Shown: positions 24,768 to 33,254 of the stretch, in pieces | Position numbering within the stretch: the first letter of the stretch is position 1 | Layout: the number at the start of each line of letters is the position of its first letter | DNA from: Myxococcus xanthus | Lineage (GTDB): Bacteria > Myxococcota > Myxococcia > Myxococcales > Myxococcaceae | Assembly (NCBI RefSeq): GCF_006402735.1 | Contig: NZ_CP017174.1 | Coordinates: forward strand, 6,428,001-6,492,000 | DNA: 64,000 nucleotides | Reading direction: 5' to 3' | The notes under the pieces: model-generated | Told to the model about the DNA's origin: nothing | Seen by the model: the letters and a program-made list of their open reading frames with translations, nothing else | Database searches by the model: none | Program-made: the position numbers and the translations under genes

Positions 24768-24789
24768 CCGCCTGATGACAGTCAGGCGG
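24768..24789 (+). terminator. Rho-independent-type terminator of the antiporter gene
   Basis: CCGCCTGA (24768-24775) and TCAGGCGG (24782-24789) form a perfect 8-bp stem with loop TGACAG, followed by GTTTGCC. It lies 20 bp after the antiporter stop and before the preferred start of the next gene, separating the two transcripts. Confidence 0.7.
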
Positions 24790-24832
24790 GTTTGCCGTGC
24801 CTGCCGCGTCCAGGACTCCTAGACTCTCGTGG

Positions 24833-25741
24833 GTGAAACCACGAAAGCAGACGTTCCCGCGGCGACTTCGCAGAGTGCTCGTCGCCACTGATTTCTCGGA
24901 GGCGAGCACCCACGCGCTGGGCAGGGCAGGACACCTGCCACTCGCGGACGGCGCGAAGGTGCTGGTGACGCACGTCCTCCCCAGCCGCATGCCTGCGGAG
25001 GTGGGCACCCGAGCGCTCCATGCCACCGCGCGCGAGTTGGAGCGGAGCGCCGAACGGCTGCGCAAGGCGCTGCGTGCCGCGGGCAACTCCGCCACCGTCG
25101 AGACGCACATCGCGCGAGGCAAGCCCGTGGAGGCCATCCTGCGCCGGGCCCGGGCCTTTGGCGCGGAGCTCATCGTCCTGGGCCGGCATGGCGACAAGCC
25201 GCTGCGCAACATGTTCCTGGGCTCCACGGCGGAGAACGTCATCCGCGGTGGAGACCTGCCCGTGCTCATCGCCAACCGGAGGGCTCCCGGGCCCTACCTC
25301 CGGCCTGTCGTGGCCGTGGACGCGGACGAGACGTCCAAGCGCGCGGCGAGCTTCGTTCCCACGCTGATGACGCCCGGCTCCGAGCTGACGCTGGTGCACG
25401 CCTATGACGTGCCGCTGGAGTACGCGGTGTTCCCCGGCCTGACGACGAAGGAGCACAAGCACTACCGGCAGACGTTCAAGGCGTCCGCGGAGCGCAAGCT
25501 CAAGGCGTTGCAACGGGAGCTCGACGCGATTGAGGTCCCGTACCACCTGGTGATGGAGAACGGCGGCTCGCGCTCCATCGTCCTCGAGTTCGTGGACGAC
25601 CAGGGCGCGGACCTGCTGGCGCTGGGCACCCGGGCGCGCTCCGGTGTGGCGTTCGCGTTGCTCGGCAGCGTCGCGACGGACCTCATCCGTGAGGCGACGT
25701 GCGACGTGCTCGTCGTCCGCGAGGCCGAGCCCGGCGAGTAG
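24833..25741 (+). CDS. Tandem-domain universal stress protein
   Basis: About 302 residues from GTG 24833; GTG 24797 is an in-frame alternative but sits directly on the terminator. The protein is two consecutive Usp domains. The first (RVLVATDFSEASTHAL to DLPVLIANR) has the ATP-binding loop GRHGDKPLRNMFLGST, matching G-x2-G-x9-G-S/T. In the second (PVVAVDADETSKRAASFV to CDVLVVREAEP) that loop is altered (GTRARSGVAFALLGS). UspA-type proteins bind ATP or nucleotides and help cells survive stress, often as dimers mimicked by tandem domains. No regulator is adjacent. Confidence 0.88.
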   Translation: MKPRKQTFPRRLRRVLVATDFSEASTHALGRAGHLPLADGAKVLVTHVLPSRMPAEVGTRALHATARELERSAERLRKALRAAGNSATVETHIARGKPVEAILRRARAFGAELIVLGRHGDKPLRNMFLGSTAENVIRGGDLPVLIANRRAPGPYLRPVVAVDADETSKRAASFVPTLMTPGSELTLVHAYDVPLEYAVFPGLTTKEHKHYRQTFKASAERKLKALQRELDAIEVPYHLVMENGGSRSIVLEFVDDQGADLLALGTRARSGVAFALLGSVATDLIREATCDVLVVREAEPGE

Positions 25742-25745
25742 CGTG

Positions 25746-25784
25746 AAGGCCCCCGCTCGTGCGGGCTCAGGCCTCGGGGGCCTT
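25746..25784. terminator. Long palindromic terminator between convergent genes
   Basis: AAGGCCCCCG (25746-25755) pairs with CGGGGGCCTT (25775-25784); inside it a second perfect hairpin CCCGC-TCGT-GCGGG occupies 25752-25765. The element covers the 3' ends of the convergent stress-protein gene and the hypothetical membrane protein gene and reaches into the last codons of the latter. Confidence 0.6.
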
Positions 25785-26525
25785 GCCTGCCTGGGTGTCG
25801 GTGGCGGGTGATGCCCCTGCCTCTTCCGCCGCGACGGGCTCCGCGCCACCGGAGGTCTGCGCCTGCGATGCAGCAGCGTTCGCGTCGCTGGCTGGCGCCT
25901 GAGCCGGCACAGAAGCAACCGTCGCCGAGATGGCCGCGGCCGTGAGCGCGTCTCCAGCCACAGCAGTGGACTGGGCTTCCCGCTGCTCCAGCCGCGCCCC
26001 GCCCTGCTCCGCCGCGCGGAGGAACTCGTCGTATTCGGACTTGCGCTCCTCTGCCTTGGCCTGGGTTTTCACCGACTGCTGTGCCGCGGCGTCCCGGCCC
26101 ATCATCACCGCACGCGCGCTGAGCACGACGCCTCCGGCAAACGCCGCCATGCTGAACAGCGAGCCGATGTCTCCGGCCCACAGCCCGTACACCCCGCTCT
26201 GGATGAAGGCCATCGCGTTCAGGAAGGCCGCGCCCGTGAGCGCCGCACCGCCCGCCGTGGTCCATGGACGCAGCTCCATCACCCGCGCGGCGCCGTAGCA
26301 CAGCACCGGCAGCACCCCGAGCACCCACAGGTTCTCCAGCAGCACCGCCAGCGCCACCCGCAGCATGCCCACGGGCACTGCCTGGATGCGCACGCTCAGC
26401 CGAAGCGTCAGCGCCACGCTCAGAAGCGACCCCGCGATGAGCGCGATGAACCCCAGTCCCATGATGAACTGGAAGCGACGGACACGGACGCGCAGCGGTT
26501 CTAGGACACTCGTCTTGGAGCTCAC
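25767..26525 (-). CDS. Hypothetical membrane protein with Ala-rich cytoplasmic tail
   Basis: A 252-residue protein from ATG 26525; I do not recognise a family. Residues 1-145 contain about four hydrophobic segments (FIMGLGFIALIAGSLLSVAL, VALAVLLENLWVLGVLPVL, LTGAAFLNAMAFIQSGVYGL, SMAAFAGGVVLSARAVMMG). Residues 150-185 are charged and helical (KTQAKAEERKSEYDEFLRAA). The last 65 residues are low-complexity, rich in Ala, Ser, Thr and Pro. Codon use fits a real gene. It lies 21 bp downstream of truA on the same strand and may belong to the kinase-truA operon. Confidence 0.65.
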   Translation of the reverse strand: MSSKTSVLEPLRVRVRRFQFIMGLGFIALIAGSLLSVALTLRLSVRIQAVPVGMLRVALAVLLENLWVLGVLPVLCYGAARVMELRPWTTAGGAALTGAAFLNAMAFIQSGVYGLWAGDIGSLFSMAAFAGGVVLSARAVMMGRDAAAQQSVKTQAKAEERKSEYDEFLRAAEQGGARLEQREAQSTAVAGDALTAAAISATVASVPAQAPASDANAAASQAQTSGGAEPVAAEEAGASPATDTQAGKAPEA

Positions 26526-26546
26526 AGGCAGGCAGCCTACTCCACT

Positions 26547-27344
26547 TCAGCCCTCATCCTCTTCCGCGTCCGCCGTCCCCCCCGGCGTACGGGCAGGCGG
26601 GCCGTCCCCGTAGAAGACCTCCTCCAGCACCAGCCCCTGGGCCGGCGCGGTGGGCCCGGCGCGCTTGCGGTCCTTGGAGGCCAGCACCTCCGCCACCCAG
26701 GACTCGGGCCGCCGTCCCTTCCCCACCTCCACCAGCGTCCCCGCCAGGTTGCGCACCATGTGCTTCAGGAACGCGGTGCCCTCGACCACGAAGGACACGG
26801 CGTCCCCCGACGTGCCTTCCACCGCCAGGCTCCGAATCTCGCGCACCGCATGCTTCGCCTGGCAGTCCGCGGCCCTGAAGGCGGAGAAGTCATGCCGCCC
26901 CAGCAGGTGCGCGGCCGCCTGCCGCATGGCCTCCACGTCCAACGGTGCGAAGACTTCCCAGTGCGTCATCCGCCGCAGGGGCGAGCGCGTGCGCCGGTTG
27001 CTCACGCGATACCGGTAGCGCTTGCCCCGGGACCATCGGCGCGGGTCGAAATCCTCGGCCACCTCCACCGCGTCCACCACGGCTACGTCGGCGGGCAGCA
27101 GGCCATTGAGCCCCATGACGTAGGCCTTCATCGGCAACACCCGGGGCGCGTCGAAACAGGCCACCTGCCCGGAGGCATGGACGCCCGCATCCGTGCGCCC
27201 CGCCGACGCCACCGACACCCGCGCCCCCAGCAGCCGCTCCAGTCCCGATTCCAACACCGACTGGATGGAGGGCCCGTTCGGCTGCACCTGCCAGCCCACG
27301 TAGCGCGTTCCTTCGTATTCGAGCGTCAGCTTCAGCCGGGGCAT
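26547..27344 (-). CDS. truA: tRNA pseudouridine(38-40) synthase TruA
   Basis: A 265-residue protein from ATG 27344. The catalytic aspartate lies in SAGRTDAGVHASGQVACFD near residue 51. LKLTLEYEGTRYVGWQ at the N-terminus, GKRYRYRVSNR, DFSAFRAADCQAKHAVREI and FLKHMVRNLAGTLVEVG are all standard TruA blocks. It isomerises uridines 38-40 in the anticodon stem of many tRNAs. The C-terminal 12 residues are an acidic tail. It starts 3 bp after the stop of the upstream Ser/Thr kinase gene, so the two are very likely cotranscribed, an unusual pairing. Confidence 0.95.
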   Translation of the reverse strand: MPRLKLTLEYEGTRYVGWQVQPNGPSIQSVLESGLERLLGARVSVASAGRTDAGVHASGQVACFDAPRVLPMKAYVMGLNGLLPADVAVVDAVEVAEDFDPRRWSRGKRYRYRVSNRRTRSPLRRMTHWEVFAPLDVEAMRQAAAHLLGRHDFSAFRAADCQAKHAVREIRSLAVEGTSGDAVSFVVEGTAFLKHMVRNLAGTLVEVGKGRRPESWVAEVLASKDRKRAGPTAPAQGLVLEEVFYGDGPPARTPGGTADAEEDEG

Positions 27345-27347
27345 GGG

Positions 27348-28574
27348 TCAGCGGTACTTGAGCCAGGACTCGAGCAACTCGGCCACCATGCGGCCCGCGG
27401 GCACGTTGTTGCGACGGGCCACCGCATCCAGCGCTTCCGAGACGGCGGGACTCAGCGGCACGGCCAGGGTGCGCGGCTCGGTGCGGTCATCCCGAGCCGG
27501 GGGCTCCGGCTCCGGAGCGGGCACGGCCTTCGCGGTGTCGAGCGCGGCCGCCACATCCGACAGCTCCAGTGCCTCCTCCGACGTGGGCGCGGCCGCGGCG
27601 CGCACGGCCAGGCGGCGCTGCTCGGCGGCCAGCTCTTCCTCGAAGAGCTGCTTGATGAAGTTGGACAGGTGCAGCGCCGTGGGCGTGAAGTCGTACGCGT
27701 CCAGGAAGGCGTCCAGGTCCTTCTGCATCTGCGCGGCCGTCTGGTAGCGCTTGTCCCGGTCGCGCTCCAGCGCTCGCATCAGGATGATCTCCAGGCGCTC
27801 CGGCAGGTCCTCGCGGAAGTACGACGGCGCGTAGATCTTCCCGTCCGTGATGCTGCGCATCACCGCGGCCTCGGACTCGCCGGTGAAGAGCTTGAAGCCG
27901 GTGAGCCACTCGTAGAGCACCACGCCCAGGGAGAAGACGTCGCTGCGGCAGTCGAGCGGCTTGCCCAGACACTGCTCCGGGCTCATGTAGCTGAGCTTGC
28001 CTTTGATTTCGCCGTTGCGCGTCTGCTCCATCTGGTTGGCGGCCTTGGCGATGCCGAAATCCAGAATCTTCACCGAGCCGTCGAAGGCGACGACGATGTT
28101 CTCCGGTGACACGTCCCGGTGGACGATGTTGAGCGGGTTGCCGTACAGGTCCACCTTGGTGTGCGCGTGGTGCAGGCCCGCGCAGACGCACGAGGCAATC
28201 TTCACCGCGTACACCAGCGGGAAGGGAATCCCCAGCGCCTCCGCCTTGGGGACGACGCGGCGCATGTCCCGCCCGGACACGTAGTCCATGGCGATGAAGT
28301 AGCTGTCCGCAATCTTTCCCAGGTCGTGAATCTGCACGACGTTGGGATGGTTGAGCTGCGAGGCGAGCCGGGCCTCGTTGAGGAACATCTTCACGAAGGC
28401 CGCGTGCTTGGACAGATGCGGGCGGATGCGTTTGATGACGACGGGGGACTCGCGGCCGTCATCCTGCTGCTGATGCGCGAGGAAGATTTCGGCCATGCCC
28501 CCCACGGCGATGCGGTCGATGAGGCGGTACTTTCCAAAGCGGCCGGTGTCGCGCTGCGGGGCGGCGGGAGGCAT
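27348..28574 (-). CDS. Cytosolic Ser/Thr protein kinase with ribbon-helix-helix-like C-terminus
   Basis: A 408-residue protein from ATG 28574. The Hanks-type kinase domain covers residues about 15-285: glycine loop IAVGGMAEIFLA, lysine in VVIKRIRP, catalytic loop IVHRDVSPENIVV (Ser replacing Lys of HRDLKPEN, common in myxobacterial kinases), DFGIAKA and YMSPEQCLG. The catalytic Asp and the DFG motif are intact; the altered Lys may weaken activity. No transmembrane helix is present. After a Pro/Glu-rich linker, residues about 370-408 (AVPLSPAVSEALDAVARRNN, then VPAGRMVAELLESWL) look like a CopG/Arc-type ribbon-helix-helix, suggesting dimerisation or DNA binding. It is upstream of truA by 3 bp. 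Confidence 0.9.
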   Translation of the reverse strand: MPPAAPQRDTGRFGKYRLIDRIAVGGMAEIFLAHQQQDDGRESPVVIKRIRPHLSKHAAFVKMFLNEARLASQLNHPNVVQIHDLGKIADSYFIAMDYVSGRDMRRVVPKAEALGIPFPLVYAVKIASCVCAGLHHAHTKVDLYGNPLNIVHRDVSPENIVVAFDGSVKILDFGIAKAANQMEQTRNGEIKGKLSYMSPEQCLGKPLDCRSDVFSLGVVLYEWLTGFKLFTGESEAAVMRSITDGKIYAPSYFREDLPERLEIILMRALERDRDKRYQTAAQMQKDLDAFLDAYDFTPTALHLSNFIKQLFEEELAAEQRRLAVRAAAAPTSEEALELSDVAAALDTAKAVPAPEPEPPARDDRTEPRTLAVPLSPAVSEALDAVARRNNVPAGRMVAELLESWLKYR

Positions 28575-28735
28575 GGCCCGGCGAGCCTACCTGTGCCGAG
28601 CCGCGGAGTGGCAACAAACTTGGGTGAGGCTCGACAGGCTTCTATTCGAAGCTGCAAGCCTCTCGGGCCTCATCCGAATGAGCGTAGCAGCTTGCGAGTG
28701 AGCGGGCCGAGGGCTCACCTCCCCGGCCGCTGGTA

Positions 28736-29722
28736 CTACCGGACCTGCACCCGGTGCACCTTCAGCGCGGGTTCCTCTCCGGGCGGCGGTGGGAAATCCA
28801 ACGCGGACGGCCCCAGCGAGCCCAGCGATTTCCCCTGGCGTCCCGCCTGAGTCACCCCTTCGAGCACCATGGCCTCGAAGCGGCGGGCAGGCAGTCCCGC
28901 GTGGTTGCAGCACGCCACCAGTTGGCCTCCCGGGCTCACGACACGCGCGGCGGCCTCGGCCAGCCGGGCATAGTCGCGCGCCGCGGAGAACCGGCCGCTG
29001 CGCGTCGTCGAGAACGACGGCGGGTCCGAGATGACGATGTCGAAGGACTCGCCCTTCTTCGCCAGGCGCTTGAGCCAATCGAACACGTCGCCGGCCACAT
29101 AGTCATACCGGTCCACCGTCTGGCCATTGAGGCGCGCGTTCTCCTCGCCCCACTCCAGCACGCGCCGGCTCGCATCCAGGTTGAGCGCCCGCTTCGCGCC
29201 GCCCGCCATGGCCACGACGCCAAAGGCACAGGTGTACGAGAAGAGGTTGAGCACGGTGAGGCCCCGCGCCTGCGACAGCAGCCACGCCCGCGTGTCCCGC
29301 ATGTCCAGGTACAACCCCACCGACAGCCCTTGCGCCGGACGGATGAGGAACGCCAAGCCGTTTTCGAGCGCGGTGAAGGACTCCACCGCTTCGCCCCGGG
29401 CGGGTGCCTCGGGCGCGAGCGACTCCTTCGCCACGTTGGCCAGGACACGCGCCTCCCGCGGCCGGCGCTTGAGGTAGAGGCTTCGAGGCGCCCAGGCGGC
29501 CATGGCCGCGTCGAGCAGCGTCTCCTCCTCGGCCGGCGTGAAGTCCCGATAGAGGCTGATGACGTACACGTCGCCAAATACGTCCGCCGTCACATCCGGC
29601 ACGCCGTCCGCTTCGGCATTCACCACGCGCCAGGCCGTGGTCCGCGCGTCTCCAAGCAGCGACCCGCGCCGGCCGCGCGAGGCGCGCAGCGTCTCCACCA
29701 GGGAAGAAGGCAATGCGCTCAT
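28736..29722 (-). CDS. Class I SAM-dependent 23S rRNA methyltransferase (RlmI/RlmK-like)
   Basis: A 328-residue protein from ATG 29722; the frame is open upstream, but that part overlaps the neighbouring gene. The N-terminal region (TAWRVVNAEADGVPDVTADV) is the PUA-linked EEHEE subdomain of the YccW family. The catalytic domain has VLNLFSYTCAFGVVAMAGGA (SAM motif I), NLDASRRVLEWGEENARLNG and FDIVISDPPSFSTT (motif IV, DPPSF). Relatives make m5C or m7G in 23S rRNA; E. coli RlmI acts on C1962. The full PUA domain is short or missing, so position specificity is uncertain. It follows the amidohydrolase gene by 8 bp. Confidence 0.88.
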   Translation of the reverse strand: MSALPSSLVETLRASRGRRGSLLGDARTTAWRVVNAEADGVPDVTADVFGDVYVISLYRDFTPAEEETLLDAAMAAWAPRSLYLKRRPREARVLANVAKESLAPEAPARGEAVESFTALENGLAFLIRPAQGLSVGLYLDMRDTRAWLLSQARGLTVLNLFSYTCAFGVVAMAGGAKRALNLDASRRVLEWGEENARLNGQTVDRYDYVAGDVFDWLKRLAKKGESFDIVISDPPSFSTTRSGRFSAARDYARLAEAAARVVSPGGQLVACCNHAGLPARRFEAMVLEGVTQAGRQGKSLGSLGPSALDFPPPPGEEPALKVHRVQVR

Positions 29723-29730
29723 GCCGCCGC

Positions 29731-31056
29731 TCAACTGCCCAGACGCGCGCGCGTCCAGACACGCTCCAGCGCCTGGGTCGCCGCGCGGGAAAGCGCCACG
29801 TAGTCGAGCCCCAGCAACTGGCCCTCCCGCACGCAGACCCGGCCGTTGACGATGGTCCACCCCACCGGTGAATGCGCCAGTTGCCCGAGCAGATAGGGCG
29901 AGTAGCCCGTCTCCGGGTCCGCGGTGGGCACGACGTCATAGACGACGAGGTCCGCGATGCACCCCTCCTCCACGTTCCCGGAGGGCAGGCCAAACAGCCG
30001 CGTACACAGCTCCGCCGGGCCATTGACGAGCAGGTGCGCCAGCGCGCCATCCACGTCGGGCATCCTTCCGGAACGGGAGATGCGCAGCACGCCCACCAGC
30101 GCGGCGAGCAGTTCGTCCTGGAGGCTGCCATGGCCCCCCGTGCCAAGCCCCAGCAAGTGGACCCGCGACAGCACCGCGTCCATGGGGTCCGCGCCACGCT
30201 CCAGCGCGCGCACACCCCGGGCCGCCAGCGCCACGAAGGCCCCGCTCTGCTCCAGCAACTCCGCCTCCGCGCTGTCCAGCACGCGCGCATAGCCCGCGAT
30301 GGCACGCGGCCCCAGCAGCCCCAGCGCATCCAGCCGCGGGACCACGCGTTTGCCGTGCTGCGAGTAGGTGGAAGAGAGGTCGTCCTCGCTCTCCGCGAGG
30401 TGGAAGACGGTGGGCGCGTCCAGCACCCGGCTCAGCTCCGCGATGCGGCGCAGCAGCGCGTCGTCACAGGTGAACGACGCATGGAAGCCAAGCGCGCCCC
30501 GGACCAGTGGGTGGTCCCGATACGCGCGGGTGAAGTCCGCGTTGGCGTCCAGCCACGTCTGCGCCTGCGCCGCGCCGTCCAGCCCGTGGGTGGAGTGGCT
30601 CGTCACCAGCCGCAAGCCTACCGCCTCCGCGGCGCGCGCCTGGGCGGCGAGCCCTCCGGCCACGTCCTGACAGGACAGGTGCTCCACCGCCAGGGTGACG
30701 CCGTGGCGCAGGGCCCGGGCCGCCGCGTAGCGGGTGAGTGCCTCCACGTCCTCGTTCGTGAGCAGCCGCGCCACGTGCCGGAGCCGGTCCAGGCGCTCGC
30801 GGGGCGGAAGCATCAGGAAGTGCCCCGTGGGCGGCAGCAGCTGGCCGTTGACGAGGTGCGTGTGGCAGTCCACCAGTCCCGGCGCCACCAGCCGGCCGTG
30901 ACAGGCGACTTCCCAGTCCCCGGGCAGCACGGGCACCTGGGCGTCCGGAGCCACGCGACGGATGGTGTTGCCTTCCACCACCACGGCCATGCCATGGCGG
31001 ACGCGACCGTCCGCCCTGAACACGGCACAGTTTTTCAGAAGCAGGCGGCCTTCCAT
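29731..31056 (-). CDS. SsnA-like amidohydrolase with altered metal-site residues
   Basis: A 441-residue protein from ATG 31056. The overall fold is amidohydrolase: LKNCAVFRADGRVRHGM start, LVAPGLVDCHTHLVNGQ near residue 55 with the HxH metal site, FHLAESEDDLSSTY near residue 225, and the C-terminal sandwich GNVEEGCIADLVVYD and WTIVNGRVCVREGQLLG. The pattern best fits the SsnA/chlorohydrolase-like group. The later ligands appear lost: the usual His after the helix is replaced in AIAGYARVLDSAE, and the strand-8 Asp of GLGTDG is GLGTGGHGS. It may be inactive as a deaminase or use a reduced metal site. It lies directly upstream of the rRNA methyltransferase gene. Confidence 0.78.
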   Translation of the reverse strand: MEGRLLLKNCAVFRADGRVRHGMAVVVEGNTIRRVAPDAQVPVLPGDWEVACHGRLVAPGLVDCHTHLVNGQLLPPTGHFLMLPPRERLDRLRHVARLLTNEDVEALTRYAAARALRHGVTLAVEHLSCQDVAGGLAAQARAAEAVGLRLVTSHSTHGLDGAAQAQTWLDANADFTRAYRDHPLVRGALGFHASFTCDDALLRRIAELSRVLDAPTVFHLAESEDDLSSTYSQHGKRVVPRLDALGLLGPRAIAGYARVLDSAEAELLEQSGAFVALAARGVRALERGADPMDAVLSRVHLLGLGTGGHGSLQDELLAALVGVLRISRSGRMPDVDGALAHLLVNGPAELCTRLFGLPSGNVEEGCIADLVVYDVVPTADPETGYSPYLLGQLAHSPVGWTIVNGRVCVREGQLLGLDYVALSRAATQALERVWTRARLGS

Positions 31057-31133
31057 GAAAGCCCTGTTCTAACACGGGCCCGGCGCGGCGCGAGGGGCGC
31101 CGCCGCCAGCGAGCATGTTAGGGTCCGTACGGT

Positions 31134-32303
31134 ATGACGCCGCTGAGCCCCGCCGTGAACTCCCCGTCTCCCGTGACGGCCCCCTCCCCGCGAGGGGCGC
31201 TGGCCTTCCGGGGCTTGTGGCTCTTCTCACCGCGGGCAGATGCCCTCATCGTCGCCCTGCCCCTGGCCCTGGCCCTGTGCACGGCGGCCGCCAACGTCTG
31301 GCTGGCCCCGGGCGCCGCGGAAGGCGCGCACCGTCTGTCCGCCTGGACGGCGCAGAACCTGCTCGGCAACGCCACCCACGTCATCCTCACGTTCCTGCTC
31401 TTCGCGGTGCACCGGGACGTGCTGACGTCCGCCCCGGGTCAACCCCGGCAGGTGCTGGCGGGCTCGCTGGGCATGCTCGCGGTGGGCACGGTGCTCTTCT
31501 TCACCTTCTACGCGGAGCGCACGGCGCACACGTATGGCGTGGCGGTGATTTTCAACGTCTTCGGCACGCACCACACCCTGTCCCAGCACCGGGGCATCTG
31601 GTCACTCCACGGGCTGCGCGCGGGCAAGGCCGGCCTGCCCGGCGCGTCGGCGCTGGAGCGCAAGCTGCAACAGATGTACGTCCCGCTGCTGCTCACGCTG
31701 CTGCTGGTGCGCATCTTCTTCGTGCCGGAGGCGCCCGGGCCCGATGCGCCGGCGTACCTCGACATTGGCCAGGGCGCGGTGCTCCCGCACGGCGCGCTGG
31801 GGGTGCTGCTGGCGGTGTGGCTGGGCTACTTCATGCTGCTGTTCCGCACGGTGCTGCGCGCGGAGGCCGTCAGCGGGCCCAAGGTGCTCTACCTCCTGGC
31901 CATGGCGACGGCGACCGGGCTGGTGCTGGTGGCGCCCACCTGGGGCTACGTCATGCTGCCCGGCATGCACGGCCTGGAGTACTACATGCTCACCGCGCGG
32001 ATGCTGGAACCCCGCGAAGGTGACACGCCCCGGTTGCCGCGGAAGTTCATCGTCCCGGCCATGATTGCGTCCATGCTGCCCCTGCTGGCGCTGGGCGCGG
32101 TGCACGGTCTGCTCCAGCAGGGCGTGGTGCGCGGCGCGCTGGGCAGCAACATGGGCGTGGCGGAGACGCACCCCCTGCTGCGCGCCATGACGTCCCTGGG
32201 CTTCGCGGTGGTGCTGGCGCACTACTTCGCGGACGCCCTCATCTACCGCTTCCGGATTCCCTCCATCCGCGCGGTGATGTTGAAGCGGCTGGGCTTCAGC
32301 TAG
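31134..32303 (+). CDS. Hypothetical polytopic membrane protein
   Basis: A 389-residue protein from ATG 31134; I do not recognise its family with confidence. About eight to nine hydrophobic segments are visible, for example ADALIVALPLALALCTAAAN, VLAGSLGMLAVGTVLFFTFY, VPLLLTLLLVRIFFVPEA and VIFNVFGTHHTLSQHRGIWS. The latter carries a histidine-rich, potentially metal-binding motif (GTHHTLSQHRG). A second His-containing motif is LPGMHGLEYYMLTARMLEP near residue 275, and VVLAHYFADALIYRFR is near the end. Conserved His and Tyr in membrane segments suggest a membrane enzyme or cofactor-binding protein. Its last 4 bases overlap the convergent MerR gene. Confidence 0.75.
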   Translation: MTPLSPAVNSPSPVTAPSPRGALAFRGLWLFSPRADALIVALPLALALCTAAANVWLAPGAAEGAHRLSAWTAQNLLGNATHVILTFLLFAVHRDVLTSAPGQPRQVLAGSLGMLAVGTVLFFTFYAERTAHTYGVAVIFNVFGTHHTLSQHRGIWSLHGLRAGKAGLPGASALERKLQQMYVPLLLTLLLVRIFFVPEAPGPDAPAYLDIGQGAVLPHGALGVLLAVWLGYFMLLFRTVLRAEAVSGPKVLYLLAMATATGLVLVAPTWGYVMLPGMHGLEYYMLTARMLEPREGDTPRLPRKFIVPAMIASMLPLLALGAVHGLLQQGVVRGALGSNMGVAETHPLLRAMTSLGFAVVLAHYFADALIYRFRIPSIRAVMLKRLGFS

Positions 32304-33079
32304 CCGCAAGGAGCATCGGAGGCCCCCTGCCGCTCCGCGTTGGCCGCGAAGGCGTCCCGCAGGAACAGCGACAGGCCAGGGCGCACCTTGTCGATGTTCT
32401 CCGTGAAGCGCGTGTCCGCCACGTACATCTCCCCCAGGCCCCGGTGCATGGCGGGAGGGCACGCGTAGAACCACTTGCCCAGGTATTGGCGGTGCGCCTC
32501 GGCCAGGTCCATGGCAGCGGCCGACGCGGCCCGGGTGCCCGCCGCGAGCAGGTCCGCCAACGCCTGGAAGAGGGCATCCCCCTCCTCCTTGATGCGCTTC
32601 CAGTCCTCCTTCTTGTAGCGCGCCGTCCTCCGCGCGGACTCCTTGTAGGCCTCCGTGTTCCCCCAGCGCTGCTTCGCTTCCTCCTCGTACTTCGAGGGGT
32701 CGAAGTCGCCAAAGGCCTCGAACATCGCTTCCTTGTCCACGTGCGTCCCCTTCTCCAGCGCGTCCAACGCTGCGTCCACGGCGTGCACCAGCGCGTCCAG
32801 ACGGGCGGCCCGCTCCGTCAGGAGCTGCCGCTGCATCCGCAGCGCGGTGCGCAGGTCGAAGGTGGGGTCGCCCAGGATGCGGCGGATGTCCTCCAGCGGG
32901 AAGCCCAGCTCCTTGAAGAAGAGCACCTGCTGGAGCTTCTGGAGGTCCGCCTGCGAATAGAGCCGGTAGCCGGCTTCGCTGCGGTCCGAAGGACACAACA
33001 GGCCCAGCTCGTCGTAGTGGTGCAACGCGCGGATGCTGATTTTCGCCAGCCGGGCGACCTGGCTCACCGTCAGGGCCAT
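32300..33079 (-). CDS. MerR-family regulator with TipAS ligand-binding domain
   Basis: A 259-residue protein; ATG 33079 is preferred over GTG 33085 because AGAGGTGGAG immediately precedes it. The N-terminal MerR wHTH is complete: LTVSQVARLAKISIRALHHY, DELGLLCPSDRSEAGYRLYS and FFKELGFPLEDIRRIL. A dimerisation helix follows (residues about 80-115). The C-terminal half is a TipAS domain (EEAKQRWGNTEAYKESARRT to HRGLGEMYVADTRFTENIDK), which in Streptomyces TipA binds thiopeptides and in others small drugs. It should activate its own or nearby genes on ligand binding. No efflux gene is adjacent. Confidence 0.92.
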   Translation of the reverse strand: MALTVSQVARLAKISIRALHHYDELGLLCPSDRSEAGYRLYSQADLQKLQQVLFFKELGFPLEDIRRILGDPTFDLRTALRMQRQLLTERAARLDALVHAVDAALDALEKGTHVDKEAMFEAFGDFDPSKYEEEAKQRWGNTEAYKESARRTARYKKEDWKRIKEEGDALFQALADLLAAGTRAASAAAMDLAEAHRQYLGKWFYACPPAMHRGLGEMYVADTRFTENIDKVRPGLSLFLRDAFAANAERQGASDAPCG

Positions 33080-33082
33080 CTC

Positions 33083-33102
33083 CACCTCTTGAAGAGGAGG
33101 TG
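33083..33102. promoter_or_regulatory. Nested palindrome at the MerR-TipAS gene start
   Basis: CACCTC (33083-33088) and GAGGTG (33097-33102) flank a perfect inner palindrome CCTCTT-G-AAGAGG (33085-33097). It lies immediately upstream of the start codon and includes the ribosome-binding site. It may be an autoregulatory operator or an mRNA hairpin that hides the ribosome site; which one is not decidable. Confidence 0.45.
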
Positions 33103-33168
33103 TAGGGCCTCACGTCGCGTGAGGGTCAAGCCCCTGGGCGGGGGTGCTGCCACTTCCGGCCGGGCACC

Positions 33169-33186
33169 GGGCTGACGACTCAGCCC
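33169..33186 (-). terminator. Hairpin downstream of the Flp pilin gene
   Basis: GGGCTGA (33169-33175) and TCAGCCC (33180-33186) form a perfect 7-bp stem with a 4-nt loop about 70 bp past the pilin stop codon. No T-run follows on either strand, so terminator function is inferred. Confidence 0.45.
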
Positions 33187-33254
33187 TCGACCTCGGCCGC
33201 CCGAGAGGAGCCACCCGCACGAGGCAGGTATGGCTCCCCCCGGAAGGACACGGC

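Noticed and set aside
26760..28109. A 449-residue plus-strand open frame over truA and the kinase
   Set aside because: Low-complexity product antisense to two well-supported genes.
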